A DNA stretch of 64,000 nt, taken from NCBI GenBank assembly GCA_026182355.1, contig JAPFBL010000001.1, forward strand, positions 992,001 to 1,056,000, in the 5' to 3' direction. The notes under the pieces are model-generated. The model was not told the DNA's origin and did not search any database. It worked only from the letters and a program-made list of their open reading frames with translations. Position numbers and translations under genes: made by a program. Positions 36,147-48,900 of this stretch are shown here, piece after piece (position 1 is the stretch's first letter; every line of letters starts with the position of its first letter). This stretch comes from Hermatobates lingyangjiaoensis. Its lineage: Eukaryota; Arthropoda; Insecta; Hemiptera; Hermatobatidae.

Positions 36147-37067
36147 TAATTTTGACTCATACATAACAAAATATGAGTGCCAAATAAAAAATGCTTTGCT
36201 CATTTCATCTTTAGAACAGCACTAACATGAAAAATATGTAACAGTGTGAATATTAGAAACACATTCTCAGTAAAGATGAAAATTTTTCATTAAAATTACT
36301 CCAGAAACTTTGTTTTTTTGCCCATAAATGTATATTTAAAAAAAATTATATTCCCAATTGATGTGTATAGAATATACAATAGGATTAATGTAATATTAGT
36401 AAGAATGAAGAAAACAATAAAATTTACGTTTCTTGAAATTCAGTTAGCTTATTTGGGTATGCTTCATAATGAATACTATTCAGTTGATTCATATTGATAA
36501 TTTTTTTTAGTTTTATTTTCTCAAAGCCACAACAATATAAGTCTTACAAAATTGATAAATGAAATCCTTTTTCCATACTTCTTATATTTGAGAAATTTCT
36601 TTCCTATCTTTACATTTCTGGTTAATTTCATACATCAATATAGTAGGACGAAAGCAGATAAGAAAGTGGTGCAAAGTGGCCATCGTTTTGAAAAATACTT
36701 TAAAATGTTGAAGTTATTTCTTTAGAAAACTTTTTCCATTTCACTTAAACACTCTGAGAACCAACTTAATGTTGTTATATTGCAGAATAGAAATTAGATC
36801 TCAAATAATTCTTGAATAATACTAAGCATAGTGTGTAATATGTATTTTGTGTATTAAGAAATATAGACATGATAAACAGGCATTTAAAAAAAGCTTATCA
36901 CTATGGTAATGCCCTCAGACGCAGAAAACTTGAGTCCAACCCACTAGAGATATAATCATATATGGTGATAGAGATATTATATTAGACACTTCTAACTATT
37001 AAGTGTTTTCAAAAGAAGTAATGCAAATGAAAGGCACAATTAAAATGAAAGTGGTATTACTCATTCT
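36147..37067. other. AT-rich intergenic stretch
   Basis: No supported feature. Confidence 0.5.
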
Positions 37068-37322
37068 GAGGTAAAATGGATAAACAAACAAAAGTCTCCA
37101 CACAAATGAAGTTTTATTCAATAACAACAACGCGTTTCGAACACTTTGTGTTCATCATCAGGAAGACACTGCAAAACAATTAGTATTAACTGTAACTGAT
37201 TAGATATAACTTGTATTGCAGTGTCTTCCTGATGATGAACACAAAGAGTTCGAAACTCCTTGTTGTTATTGAATAATACTCCATTTGTGTGGAGACTTTT
37301 GTTTGTTTATCCATTTTACCTC
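37068..37322. mobile_element. Family C hairpin element, 107-bp arms
   Basis: Arms 37068-37174 and 37216-37322 pair over 107 bp with about five mismatches, clustered at cgcgtttcgaacac versus the aggagtttcgaactc complement. The loop is 41 bp. The outer ends gaggtaaaatggataaacaa and ttgtttatccattttacctc define the element. The right arm (plus strand) has CTGATGA (37229-37235), a GAAC/GTTC stem and GAAAC (37252 on). Related copies are at 54806-54880 and 1826-1902. No coding capacity. The mismatches show that it is older than the perfect A and B hairpins. Confidence 0.9.
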
Positions 37323-39245
37323 AAAAAAATATAAGGAAAGAAATTTACTGATTTAAAGTAAAATTGAATTTTTTTCTCGATTAGTTTCATATTCCCCATT
37401 GTCTACCTAATGACTACAGTGTATTCTATACTAAAACACTTAAGGTTTTGAATAACATATTCACTTTTACTTTAATTTCATAATTACTAAATTTTGAATT
37501 GTTAGAAAATATTTACATCAGGTTAAAATCCCGAAAATTTTTGAATTACAGAAATTATGTTGAAGTCCAAATATCCAGAGAGTTGTTTTATTATTACATT
37601 TTTCTATGAATATATTTAAAGTCTAAATGAAGGTTAACCCAGAACATTCAAAAGTTTATCGCAAATTTAAATTGATAATAATTAACAGCAGTTGTTTATA
37701 TTAAATAAATGTTATCTGAATTTGAATATCCCCATTTTTCCAATGAAAGCACTCCTAGATTTTTTTTATTATTTATTAGTCATGTCAGTAAATGTGAATC
37801 CCTGTTGATTTCGTGATAAAGTCTTGAAACAATATTATTATCTTGGATAAGGAATGAATCTGGTGCTCATGTACTAGGGCAAGGTATGTAGGGTCCTGTA
37901 AGAGTAACGGAAAACTCACATTATTCTCCATTAGGAATTTAAAGTAAATACATATTTGCTAAATAGTGGCAGATTGCAGCACGTCCTGTTGATTTAGGAC
38001 TCTACCCTAGATTCGTCTAACTTTGAACATCCTGCCTAAGAAGTTCACACAAAGGTGAGTGACAACGCTCAGGCAAATGATTCTATCCCAGTTACTATAG
38101 TACTGATACTTTTAATGTGCAGTTTGATGGTGAAATGAACCCTCTCAGTTCTATTTCTTTTTTTTATTTGACCTCTTAGTTAGTCGACCTTACTTTAGCC
38201 AGGTGTAGTCTACAAAAGACCACCCTGCTAACCAAGGGCATAAGGGGGATATAGGAAATAGTCAATCGGGAATCAGAGCATTACCACGAAGTAATGTCAT
38301 CTAGATCAGTGGAATGGATCTGAAAATTTTTGTATATTAGATGCTTATATGAAATGTAATAACTATAAACTAAATAAAATCATTTGTAATTATGCGTCAT
38401 TAGAACCTGCTCGATTGTGAGAATCATTACTTGCATGTTTAATTAAAAATATATTTAACTTAAACAAACTTCATTGAAGAAAAATAAGAATCTAAAAAAG
38501 ACAAATGTATCCTAGACTGGTTCAAATGGCAACCAGGGAATAACAAACTCTCAGCGTAAGATCATCAACAATGTGATCTTAAGCAATGGTTAATTCTGTT
38601 CGTCTGAATACTTTCAGTTTACACAACTTGAATTTCGAGGTACTTAACAGAACAATAACTCAAGATAAAATCATTGTGTTTTCATTCAGTTTATATTATA
38701 GATTAAATATATTTGTCAAGAACCTCTAAACATGTCTGAAAATTGATAATACAATAAATTAACAATAAAATTGTTAATACAAAAATAAAAATAATCCTTC
38801 TACAAATATAGCTTACAAATGATAAAGTAAGTTATAAGTACAATTTGCATTTCCCAAACGGTTAGTTTGAAGGAAGAGATAAGCTACAAAAGAGAATCCG
38901 TTGCCTAATATCCTACTATTAGACAATATACTTTCAGCATTTATCACTTATCTCCAGAGTAAAAAAAAAAACTTCTTATTATTGTTTCAGAATTTATATG
39001 TTTCTCCAATGAAACAATAATAATTCGTTTGCTTTATCACTTCATTGCTAACTATAAATTACTAATTCAGTTAATTATGACTATTTTGTTTAAACATAAA
39101 ATATATATAAAGAAACTACATTATTGTTTATTTCTTCAAACTCAAAATGTAATTATAAAATGTATTGTACACTCATGCGAATATTATTACATGCTTATGT
39201 AAATATAATTACTGGGTTGTTTTTTTTAGATTAAGTATAATCGAT
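37323..39245. other. AT-rich intergenic stretch with modest GC patches
   Basis: No gene. Patches at 37980-38100 and 38180-38330 are somewhat richer in GC (gccaggtgtagtctacaaaa, ccaccctgctaaccaagggc) but show no open frame, repeat match or clear skew switch. Confidence 0.4.
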
Positions 39246-39368
39246 AAAAAGATTTCACATAAACACGTGAAACACGTCAGTTGGATTTTTGACTCTAACG
39301 AAGACCGCTTGTTACGGTTAAAAGATCTTAGTCTTGCTTTCCCATTTTCTTATTGTGGTTTGATCGTT
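39246..39368 (+). mobile_element. Family A element, left inner arm deleted
   Basis: Outer end aaagatttcacataaacacg, then directly gtcagttggatttttgactc and the right arm cgaagaccgcttgttacggt, agatcttagtcttgctttcc, attgtggtttgatcg. The ribozyme-like core (39290-39332) keeps its 43-nt length but has CTAACGA and TAAA instead of CTGACGA and GAAA, so it would be inactive. Confidence 0.8.
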
Positions 39369-39594
39369 AGATTAAGTATGTAATGTCGTGTGAAAATATT
39401 CTGAGATGTTGAAATTATTTCTTCTTAAATTGTAAAAGCTATGATTTTAAAATGGTTAGTTATTTTAATTTATATAGGTGGAAGGAAAATATAAAAAAAT
39501 CATTATATATTTAAAGAGGTTTTGTAAGACCCATATTATGCATGTCATAGTTAGGTCATGATAAATGGCTATAGAAGACTTATCGTGTTTAAAC

Positions 39595-39770
39595 CTCTTT
39601 GAGATGCTACACAATTGGATTGATTCTAGGTCAGGGGGTCCTAAATTTCGGCCTAATCAAGATTATTCAAATCAAGGGTTGCAGTAGGTAGAGGTTACCC
39701 ATTTTAATACATCTGATCAAACAGACTAGGTGCCCACGACGTTACGTCTTCTCCGTTACAAGTATTCCAA
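39595..39770 (-). mobile_element. SINE relic (reverse)
   Basis: Read on the minus strand, cggagaagacgtaac, ttaggccgaaatttaggac, tagaatcaatccaattgtgt and agcatctcaaagagg match in order the body of the SINE at 61158-61473 (ctcggagaaggacatta, ttaggcaaaatttaggact, tagaatcaatcttcattgtg, gtatcacaaggggcc). Strongly diverged; the head is not recognisable. Confidence 0.55.
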
Positions 39771-40974
39771 CTCGCCTTGTGACGATAATATGATAATATG
39801 AAAAAAAATGTTTTTTCATATGAAAACATCAATCCTGTTAATTGAATTTATGGTCCATTCAATAACTCAGAGCATTTCATTTCATATACGATCTGTAGAT
39901 CTTTGTTTTAGTAGTTCTTATTTAAGACTAAACATATTATTTAGAACTTCTTAGCATTCTTACAATTGCCAAATAAACTATAAATTGAATGAGTCAAAAC
40001 TACTTTACTCGATTGAATTGCAGTAATTTGCCTGAGCTCTGCAATAATACTTACCCCACAAAACATAGGACAAACGCCTGTTGTGTTTCTATGAATGAAA
40101 TTTAACATGTAATATTTATTGTTTAACTTTATACGTTTAATATTTAGCGTTCAAAAACGTATAGACAATTAATAATTGAAACTTTCTTTTTGATGTTGAT
40201 TTCTGATTTTTGCTATAATACGCTCTTTAATAAAGCAAATACTGTAAACATTTTAAGGACAGTAAAATAAGAATATAGTAAAATTAAAGGAAAATATATC
40301 ATATCTTTAACAGTTAGAGCAGAAAAAATATTTCTTCTGTTACATTAGAAATAGAAACATTGCAAAACTTAACAAATGCCCGACTAATAAAATGAAATTA
40401 TATTATTATTAGGCATATCAAATATCAATAACTTGCGTAAATCTTTATCTCATGTAAATTGCAAAAATAATTTCTTTCATCTTCTGTTGACATTAAAATT
40501 ACTGCATAACGTTTCTTTAAAATAGATTGAATGATGTTTAATTTTTTTTCTAATTTTAAAACGCAATGCCAAATATATATTACCAAATTTTACGCATATC
40601 ACAGTTTTATGATATTTTGATATGTAATTCATTCATAATATTAATACCGATAAGTACAAAGTATATTTAAAATACTTGAGATACATATATAAGAAATTTT
40701 ATAAAATCATCATAAGTTGAATTCATAATACACTTATTCAGTTTTTCTTCCTCTCTTCTTTGCAGAAACTTAAAGTAATAGGTTTAAGCTAAAAAACACA
40801 AGACATGGAAGTATTTTTCAATATGCATCTTTAATGTGGAGATATATAATCATTTTGTTTTTTTTTTTATTTGACCGCGTGATTCTTAAACTGTTGAAGA
40901 AATCCAAAGTCAAATCACCACAAATTTGCTTTTTTTTTTTCTAACTCAAATATGACATTGGTTTGTGTGTCGAA
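39771..40974. other. AT-rich intergenic stretch
   Basis: No supported feature. Confidence 0.5.
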
Positions 40975-41210
40975 CAAGTGACACCACCAGAAGATGATGG
41001 AACAGGTGTGTCTCGTTTCCCGAGCTCAAGACATGTGTAACACCAGTCCAGGCATCTGGCAGCCTCCGTCCGCACGACAGGGCCGCTTTTTTACCACCGT
41101 CTCCTACACTACTATATATAAACACTGGACCCTTCTCAACAACCTTCAGCTGCCCTTAGTCCTCAGTTTTGCCTTCCTCAATTCCACCTTTTTATATAAT
41201 TATCAGTGTT
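40975..41210 (+). promoter_or_regulatory. GC island 7 with consensus TATA box
   Basis: The island runs from gatgatggaacaggtgtgtc to C-rich sequence (agtccaggcatctggcagcc, cctccgtccgcacgacaggg). Counts at 41041-41160 are 19 G and 45 C. It then has tatatataaa (41113-41122), a good TATA box, followed 25-50 nt downstream by cttctcaacaacc and ccttagtcctcagttttgcc, where an initiator-like tcagtt could lie. No convincing coding sequence follows on the plus strand; the frame 40994-41215 crosses the TATA box itself. If transcribed it would more likely give a non-coding RNA. Confidence 0.4.
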
Positions 41211-42599
41211 CTTAAAATTCACATATTAAAAAGGCTTTAAATATGATTTTAAAATATGTAATTCAAATGACTTGGTACTCTTAGCTAATTCATTACGAAT
41301 CTGTCAAAAAAACAGTATTAAATTTATAATTTTTCTTTCAGAGTGTAAAATACATATATTGGTAGTAAAAAAAAATCATATACGTATACACAGACTACTG
41401 TGCAAAAATAGACTATTCATCATTGTTTTAACCAACGAAGAGATTATTGGCTTCCTTACATGTATCAAACAAACTTTACATACCAGCATTAATAATATTA
41501 TTTATTTTATAAAAATCTTTTTTTACACCAACTTTATGCTTATTATCAAGTAGCTCACTTCGCTATTCCATCGTTTTCATTTGACATAGTGATTACTTGT
41601 AGAACCTTTTCATTCTTTACACTTATTAAATTGTAAATTTGATTAAAAATTGACTACATTATTACTTTAATAACAAACAACAATGCAAATAAAATTAGAG
41701 ATATCATTTTTCCTCAGCATATGTGGTATTCTTATCACAGTGGGATTAATATGTTTCATATAATCATTGGTAAAAACGCATAAATATATTTCCAATATTC
41801 TAGTGCATTTTCAAAACTACCACATGCAAATGTAGTTTCTTCTAAGTGAATATTCATTTATAGAGCAAAGCACTTGTATCCCACATTATCTTTAAAGCTG
41901 TAATAGTCAACACTAAATTTTAGAATCTTAACCATGGAGTTATACTCAGTGAAACACTATTATACGAGTATATACATATTATTTTTCTTATTAAAAATTT
42001 TTTTTTGTATCAAGTAGAATAAAAATTCATCAGTTTCAGAAATGAATTTACTATCTTCTATTTAATGGTGTTTAAAATAAAAAAAAACTACGAGAATTTC
42101 ACCATTTCGTTTTCAAATAAAGCTATGAAATTTGCTGCAACAAACGCATTAAATAAGCAGAATCTCAGTCGCATATAGTGAAAACAGGAGAACTTTCCCA
42201 TCAATTTTCATTATTCTTTACAGTATGACATATGTTAAAAGATTTCACAATTCTAGAAAATTAATGTTGGTGTTTTGTCAAATGAAAGAGAAAATTTTCA
42301 TTGATAGTTAAATATTTTCATATTTCAATTAAAACTTCTTTGAATACTTTAGTTTTTATTGAAGTTTATTTTGCATATTATTATATTTTTATAGCATTTC
42401 TTATATCATAATTAAATTGTTCTAACACAATTTTGTGTGTATTAAGCAACAGCTGTGGTTATCGATCAGGTTATCATCAAAGGCAACTGTGTTTCCATTT
42501 TACATACATAAACAAACTTCAAGTGTTTCATTAATATTGATATACGAACTCTGATTAACTGTCTCTTTAACTTGAGAAAACTTTCAAGTTATAATGCAC
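41211..42599. other. AT-rich intergenic stretch
   Basis: The plus-strand frame 41272-41553 is hydrophobic, AT-driven and lacks a domain. No other feature. Confidence 0.45.
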
Positions 42600-42910
42600 C
42601 TGATTTGGCGAAACGTTTAGATGTAGAGTTAAAAGGAGTGACCTTGAAAAGTTTTTATTGTGCGAGTTGAGGGGAAGGCAAGAGTGACCTTCCACCTGAC
42701 GAGGACCAGACGGACAAAAAACTTGGACCTTAAGGCTGACCAGTGCAGGTCGGCTAGACGACGCTTAGACAAAGCGACGCAGCACCACTAACTCTTATCT
42801 CACTCTCCACTCGTCTGGCGATTGCAATTACATCTCCACCCACATTGCTTCACAACGCCTACTTGCCTATTCAAACAGCGAGTCTCTCAAGTAACTCTCA
42901 ATTACTTTCA
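42600..42910. other. Purine-to-pyrimidine GC island 8
   Basis: 42601-42720 has 36 G and 17 C; 42781-42900 has 12 G and 41 C by hand count. The left part is gtgcgagttgaggggaaggc. The centre holds repeated gac steps (cctgacgaggaccagacgga). The right part is ctctccactcgtctggcgat and later C-rich sequence. No open frame within it. Confidence 0.5.
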
Positions 42911-44739
42911 GTTTTCCACTGATTCTCATTGTTTCAAAATTCCCAACAGAACCAACCAATACCACTCGCATTATTTCTCCAATTAGTTAGAATTGTTTCC
43001 CGATCTTGCTTTATTTGTCAAGTACACTTCTCTATCACAACCTTTACATTTATAATAATATTTATAAAACTTTTAAGTGAATCGTATTACTTCCAGTTAA
43101 ATTTAATATAATTATAAGCCGTATAAAAGAAAAAATGATTGAACTATTATCATTTAAAAATAAAAATATTATTCTTGGAATCTTAAGTATGCTAGTGAAG
43201 TTACAAGGAAACTAAACTATTTTAGCTTGCAAATCTTCTTCATCTTCACAAATCTTCTTCATTTTGTAAATCTTCATCTTCTCCACAGTTTAAATTGAAA
43301 CAAGCCATATCTTCAAGATTAGCTGTAAACTAAATTTCGACCAGTTCCAAAGCCAGTCAAACAAAGAAATTGTCAAGTGGGGTTGATTAACTTTTTTAAT
43401 AATATCCCACTATGATAGTGTAATTTTAAATCATTATAAACGTGGGAATAAGAACTGAAAATAAATGTTCTACAAGAAAAATCAATCTTTTTATGAGACA
43501 GTTCACAATAAAGATCCATATTCAATCATAAACTGTCTAATTGTCATTGAACAAAAAAAAAAACACTTGACTAACATAAAATAATTTTATATTACAAACA
43601 TAAATTAAGGAAATAACTTAGTAAACTAGGTTTGCGAACAAGTAAGTTAGTACTTAATAAAATATTGCAATTTAATCTCAAAAGATAATGGGTGTGTACA
43701 ACATTTTAATATTATCACCCATAATTTTAATAATTTCAGAAATATAAAGCATTAAGTGTAAATTTGAAGAAAACTATATAAAGTTATCAAGTTACACAGA
43801 TAGATTGTTCTTAATTTTAAATCTTCGTTACAATTTTTATGTGATTATGCGCGATTCGAGTTTGTCTGATGGAGAAAAATATTTGCAAGCTAACATGGTT
43901 TACATTTTATCAACATTACCAACATACTTTCGCTTTTAAGAATAATATTAGTTGTAGAGTTAAAAGGGAAAACTATAAAATAATGTTTCTCTTGTTTTCA
44001 ATTATTTAGGTCATTCTTTTAGGTTCTCCTAAAATAATACCATAATGAACTTAACAAAAGATCCATTCTTCAAAAAAGCATAAATCATTAAATGCATTTA
44101 TTGGTCTCATTTAGGAAGATTAAATAATTACGAGTATATAATATCTGTGAAGTCATCTCCACGAGACAAATAAATATCATGCCATGCATGAAGCCATATT
44201 CACATATGTCTATGTGAACATGACTTCTCACATAAGTAGTTCATTCATGCGAATGAATCAACCTATGGTCATCATTCATTCACATGAATGCATACCATGA
44301 AGAGTTTGACTTTTCCTGAATATAAATAAAACTAAAGAAAAGTAATTTTTCAGGTGTAGAGTGTGAAAGAAATGCTTTCAAGAATATTTGAGTTAAGTCT
44401 GGATTATCTTTGCTATTAACTATTTAGAAAATCATTTTAGTTTTTTTGATAAGAATGCAAAAAATAATGGGCAAATTAAACGTAAATAAATGCTGAATCA
44501 ACATTTCATTTATTATTAACCTACGACAAAGGATATTTATTTATTTCCTATTAAAAGAACAACGTGGAATTCAATAACACAGCTCATATTAAAATAATAA
44601 CAGAAAACATCTGTCAAATGATTTATTTAAAAGAAAATATCAATTGCTCATTTTGGTCTGCACAACAAAATTATTACAACTCAAGAGAACTTCCAGTTTT
44701 GTAAATCTTAAATTGAGAGATCAGAATAAATGGAATACG
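42911..44739. other. AT-rich intergenic stretch
   Basis: The plus-strand frame 42929-43111 has no domain. 43230-43280 repeats caaatcttcttcat three times imperfectly. 44190-44310 holds several short palindromes built on attcatgcgaatgaa and tcattcacatgaatg. Confidence 0.45.
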
Positions 44740-44935
44740 ACTGAATGGAATTGTAAATGTGAAGACCTAATTGACTGTCTGGTTGAAAAGTTGATGAGAC
44801 TGCGTTCCGCCAGTACGGCGGTCCTGTGTGTTTTGTGGGTGGACGGACACGTGTTCTGTCCCATGTGGTCGTCTCAATCCACCTACACAACTTTTTAAAT
44901 CAAAACACGTTCCACCCTTATCTCTTATAGATAGT
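44740..44935. other. GC island 9 with E-box
   Basis: By 60-nt line: 44701 has 13 G/4 C, 44761 has 18/12, 44821 has 19/14, 44881 has 3/16. It includes ggacacgtgttc around 44848, a palindromic CACGTG, and GATA-like sites in cttatctcttatagata. Frames on both strands (44644-44898 plus, 44708-44890 minus) overlap fully, so composition explains them better than coding. Confidence 0.45.
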
Positions 44936-45028
44936 TACTTTCACCTGCTAGTATACTTTCTTTGAACTAACTAAATATACCCCAGTAATATTGTTCAATA
45001 ATATCTTTTTTTTAGATTAAGTGCCATT

Positions 45029-45880
45029 AAAAAAAATCTGGACTGACCTACAGTAAACGTTACTATAAGCAAACTTAATATCAAACTTCTGGAATATATA
45101 GTGTATAATAATATAAATGTCCATAATATAAATGTCCAAATAGGAGATGCTTTTAATCTTTCATTCGTAGATGTAGTACAGATAGTGATTGACCCACTTA
45201 TCAATATATAATCTTATTTTTGAATGTCACACTACAGATGCATATAATATCATTAGTATAACTATAGTAGTAATGACATCTTTCGTGCAGATTTCGTCTT
45301 ACTAATAATAATTGACTAATAACTACTTACGTTATTAGAGAACATGCCTTTTGTTCCAATAGCCAATGGATCTCTTACATAGTTTATCTTACTTCCTTCT
45401 ACATTGAATATTTAAGACAATTTTCTCATTTAAAACTTGAAAATAATTCTATTTTTTTTTCTGAAAAATATAAAATCTAAGGAAAAATATTGTTTTAAGT
45501 TTAATTTATAATTTATGATATAGGATAAATTCATTTAATAGTTATCAAAAAATGTTTTCAATTTTGAATTAAGCTTTATGTTTTTAGTATTCTATAAAGT
45601 TATTATACTGGGAATTTTATGGCATGCTAAAGTTCTTTACAAAATTACTTTTCTTTACTTTTGTCAAAAATCCAATTTACTCTTAGCGAGTGTTATCTTT
45701 TTTCTATGTGCTCTTATAAGGTTGCTGAAAATGTACAATCAGAAAAAACTATATTAGTAATTAGCCAGTTTTGCATACTTAAATCAAATTCAAAGACGGC
45801 TTTTCAGTATAATTTAAAACTTTTATAGCTGGAAGCTTCAAATTTTTAAAAATAATAGATATGAAATAAAAGAGTCCATT
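45029..45880 (+). repeat. Dispersed repeat G, copy 2
   Basis: The longest copy, colinear with the reverse complement of 2690-3425. Landmarks in order: aaaatctggactgacctaca, aagcaaacttaatatcaaac, gcatataatatcattagtat, ccaatggatctcttacatag, cttccttctacattgaa, tccaatttactctt, agccagttttgcatac, tataatttaaaacttttata. The third copy at 63590 is closer to it than copy 1 in the first 60 bp. No coding frame. Confidence 0.75.
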
Positions 45881-47193
45881 CCTCGCTCTTTAATAATACC
45901 ACAAGATTTACATAAAAAAATAAACAAAACAAAATTTTCATGTGATTTTAAATTTTGTTCAAGGGAGCAATATATAGATTGATCATAGTATTTTGTGAGA
46001 CAAATCTATCATACCATGGATCAATTATATGTTTGATTGGAGTTGATATTTTACATGTAAGAATTTACATATAAGTATAGTAAAAACCACTGAAACTAGT
46101 ACGATCTGCATCTCTTTATATTATCAAAAAATGGCAAAAGATGACTTGTATATATCATATATGACTTCTATTTATATGGCAGAAGTCATATGTGACTTTC
46201 ATATCTTTATCGTACTAATTTATAAGTTTATCCTCCTACTAGTCACTTATAATGAAAAATAAATCCATATTGATATGTATATTATTAATATATTTTGAGG
46301 ATTAATAAAATAACTACCATGCAAAAGATAATTTCATACGTTATAAAAAACAAGAAATAATATAGAATCATAAACATAGGATAAGCAACTGCAAACCCTC
46401 AGTTTTATTCTGGAGGAAGGATGAGATTAAAAACCCTACTAATGAGGAAGAGAATTTGCCATATAAGATGACATCTCCTTCTTTAATTGTTACTAGCAAC
46501 CACTTTAGTACTCACAATAATATATATTGTTTAAACCTTTTATATTTGAAATCAACCAAAAAATGGATAAAATCAGATTGATAAAATGAAGAATGACCAG
46601 ATCAAGGAATAAACTATGATTTGATATAATAATAAGACTAACTTTTTGATATTCTCATTAGACTAATTTACATCGAAATAGAATCCTCAGGGAAAGGAGA
46701 GTTGTGTACAGTGCTAATAAATTATAAGAAGTGTGAGACAAATGGTGTATTAGCTGGAACACGATACATCCATCAAATGGTTTAAATATGAACGAAAACC
46801 TACTGCTTATGCATTTAGCATCTAACTTTGTAATTCACACATGTTTCATACAACTCCGATTAGTCAAGTGACCTAAGTTAATCATTATCTTTCATATTAA
46901 GGTTCTTTTTTGTATTAAATCTTTTTTAGCATATGTTTCTATAAGTTATAAAATATACTTATTTAGCAAATATTTAAGGAAAAAATTCAAAATTTGAAAA
47001 TTTTTCTCAAATTAAAATTTTATTGGAGAAACATGATTGAAGAAACAAGTGAGTACTTCAAAATATATTAGTGAGATGTTGGTTTATTATCAAACTTAAT
47101 ATTAATGAAGAATAGAATAAATATAAAGCAGCTGAATTATATCAAACAAAATCAAATGCTTGCTTATACCTTCCTATTTTATAAAATGAAGGT
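45881..47193. other. AT-rich intergenic stretch
   Basis: An imperfect hairpin tcatatatgacttct/agaagtcatatgtga lies at about 46155-46195. No gene or island. Confidence 0.5.
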
Positions 47194-47279
47194 AAATAAA
47201 TCTGACAGGTGGAGTGGGTATTGAACTCTGGATCTACCAGTCCAGAAGTAAGCACGTTCTTGGGCTACAATGGCCTCTT
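47194..47279 (-). mobile_element. SINE relic (reverse, head region)
   Basis: The minus strand reads gaggccattgtagcccaaga, acgtgcttacttctggactg, gtagatccagagttcaatac, ccactccacctg, matching the tRNA-like head of the SINE family (ggccaggctagctcagtggt, acgtgctcacctctgaactg, ataggaccggggttcaatcc). The acceptor stem no longer pairs perfectly. Confidence 0.65.
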
Positions 47280-47685
47280 TATAATGACGTTACTAAAACT
47301 TTTAATTTTCTATCTATATGAGCCGGAAAATACTTTTGGTTCTGACGTAAGAAATGAACAAATACTTTAGTATTGTTAAATATTGCTCCAAAGAGAAATT
47401 CAGTTCTTTTTCCAAGCAAGGTGTAATTATATATAGAGTTACATGGTCTTGTTATACATTGTGACTCTTATGCAGTCACAGACTTTTGAATACACACCCA
47501 GTCGTATGCAAACAATCAAGTCAAAAAAATGTCAATCATAAAATTTGTCAATCTGTGATTACATTGAAAGCGATTCTGTTTGTTGTTAGTATACTTTCAG
47601 TAATACAGTGGTGTATGAAAACTAGATTTTACAGATAACAAATCTATTATCTCCTTTTCAATTCATAATAATTTAGGTATAGTGA
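47280..47685. other. AT-rich intergenic stretch
   Basis: No supported feature. Confidence 0.5.
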
Positions 47686-48060
47686 TCATGAAAAAATCTG
47701 ACCTCCCGATTTTGACGGAATTACATGTTTTCAGGTCTCAGAAGTCGTTTTATGGAGTTCTTTCGACGATGTCTGTATGTGTGTGAGTGGGTGAGTATGT
47801 ATCTAAAGTTTGAGACCACGCTACAACCCAGAATCTTTGATGAATCAAATAGATATTTTACACAAAAATGGGCCCTATTTTAGTGTAAATGAGCCCTATT
47901 TTCTAGGAGGAGTTATGCATGTCGGGAAAGTTACTTTTTTTGCTAAAAACCGGTTATTAGGAAACATTTTTTTCTCCTAAACTTTTAACTCTAGAGTTTT
48001 CAAATTTTTGCATTATCTTTGAGGTTACAAATCCAATAAACGAAAAATATATTCAAGATT
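47686..48060 (+). repeat. Dispersed repeat H, copy 2
   Basis: Colinear with 2266-2560: ttttgacggaattacatg, gagtatgtatctaaagtttg, gagaccacgctacaaccc, tagatattttacacaaaaat, aaaccggttattag. It carries an extra tgtctgtatgtgtgtgagtg segment that copy 1 lacks. A nearly duplicated ggccctattttagtgtaaatgagcc follows. Confidence 0.6.
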
Positions 48061-48599
48061 TTAAAACAACGTAAATTTTTTTTCAATAAAATGTCAAAAT
48101 TTTGATTTATAATTCAATCCCAAAGCTTGTGAGAGTAATACAACCGTTTAACAGATTAAAATGAAACTATAGCCATATATAAAAAATTCTGTGGAGAATG
48201 AGTTGAAATATTTTTTTTTAAAATTACATTCACCAAAAGGGCGTTACAGTACATTTCCTGTTGAGAACCAAAATTCCCAAACATGGCATGAATACTATTC
48301 CTATTTGACCACGAGTATGTGATTTGTGAGTCTCAAACCAATAAGTTTTAAGAAAGGAAACAGGAATATTTTGTTATTTTGAAACAACTATTTTTTTCAA
48401 AATAACTATGATATTTATATGATCAAATGACGTTAATAGCTTTACTTAAATATACTGTTTAACTTCTTCAACAGATTGTTAAAACGTTATATAGTACAGT
48501 ACGAATAAGGGACAAAAGGAACGAAGGAACATATATGGGTTACTTATGAACCACGAAACCACGATTAATTAAAAAAAAAAAAAACAGCTATTAATTTCA
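48061..48599. other. AT-rich intergenic stretch
   Basis: No supported feature. Confidence 0.5.
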
Positions 48600-48900
48600 C
48601 AGAATAGAAAGTCAAAATAAGAGTAGTTGTGTTATTTGTCTGCAGAGAAAAAGTGATAATAGAAGAAGGTATGTTGATAGAGGGGAAGGTTTTTTCCTTG
48701 AGTTGGGTGACTTGTGTCACAATATTGACCAGAGGCCAGCGTCCTGTTTACACTGGACCGGCTTGGTGCCCAACAACCGCAGCTCTGTTACATATCGGTC
48801 TGTTTGTGTGCACCAGCCAGCACCTCACAAAAACCTTACCCCAAACATACAGCCCCAACAAAACTGCCCTCACTAACACACTTTCCGATCGAAAATATTC
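48600..48900. other. Purine-to-pyrimidine GC island 10
   Basis: The clearest switch in the window: 48601-48720 has 35 G and 8 C, whereas 48781-48900 has 14 G and 41 C. The left part is agaagaaggtatgttgatag and gaggggaagg; the right part is caccagccagcacctcac and cttaccccaaacatac. The longest frame in the window (109 codons, 48629-48958) crosses it, with a different 85-codon frame opposite. Neither has a recognisable domain, and stop-poor GC-rich DNA explains both. Confidence 0.5.

Noticed and set aside
44644..44898. 84-codon plus frame and 60-codon minus frame over GC island 9
   Set aside because: Overlapping frames on both strands of a GC-rich island, with no recognised domain.
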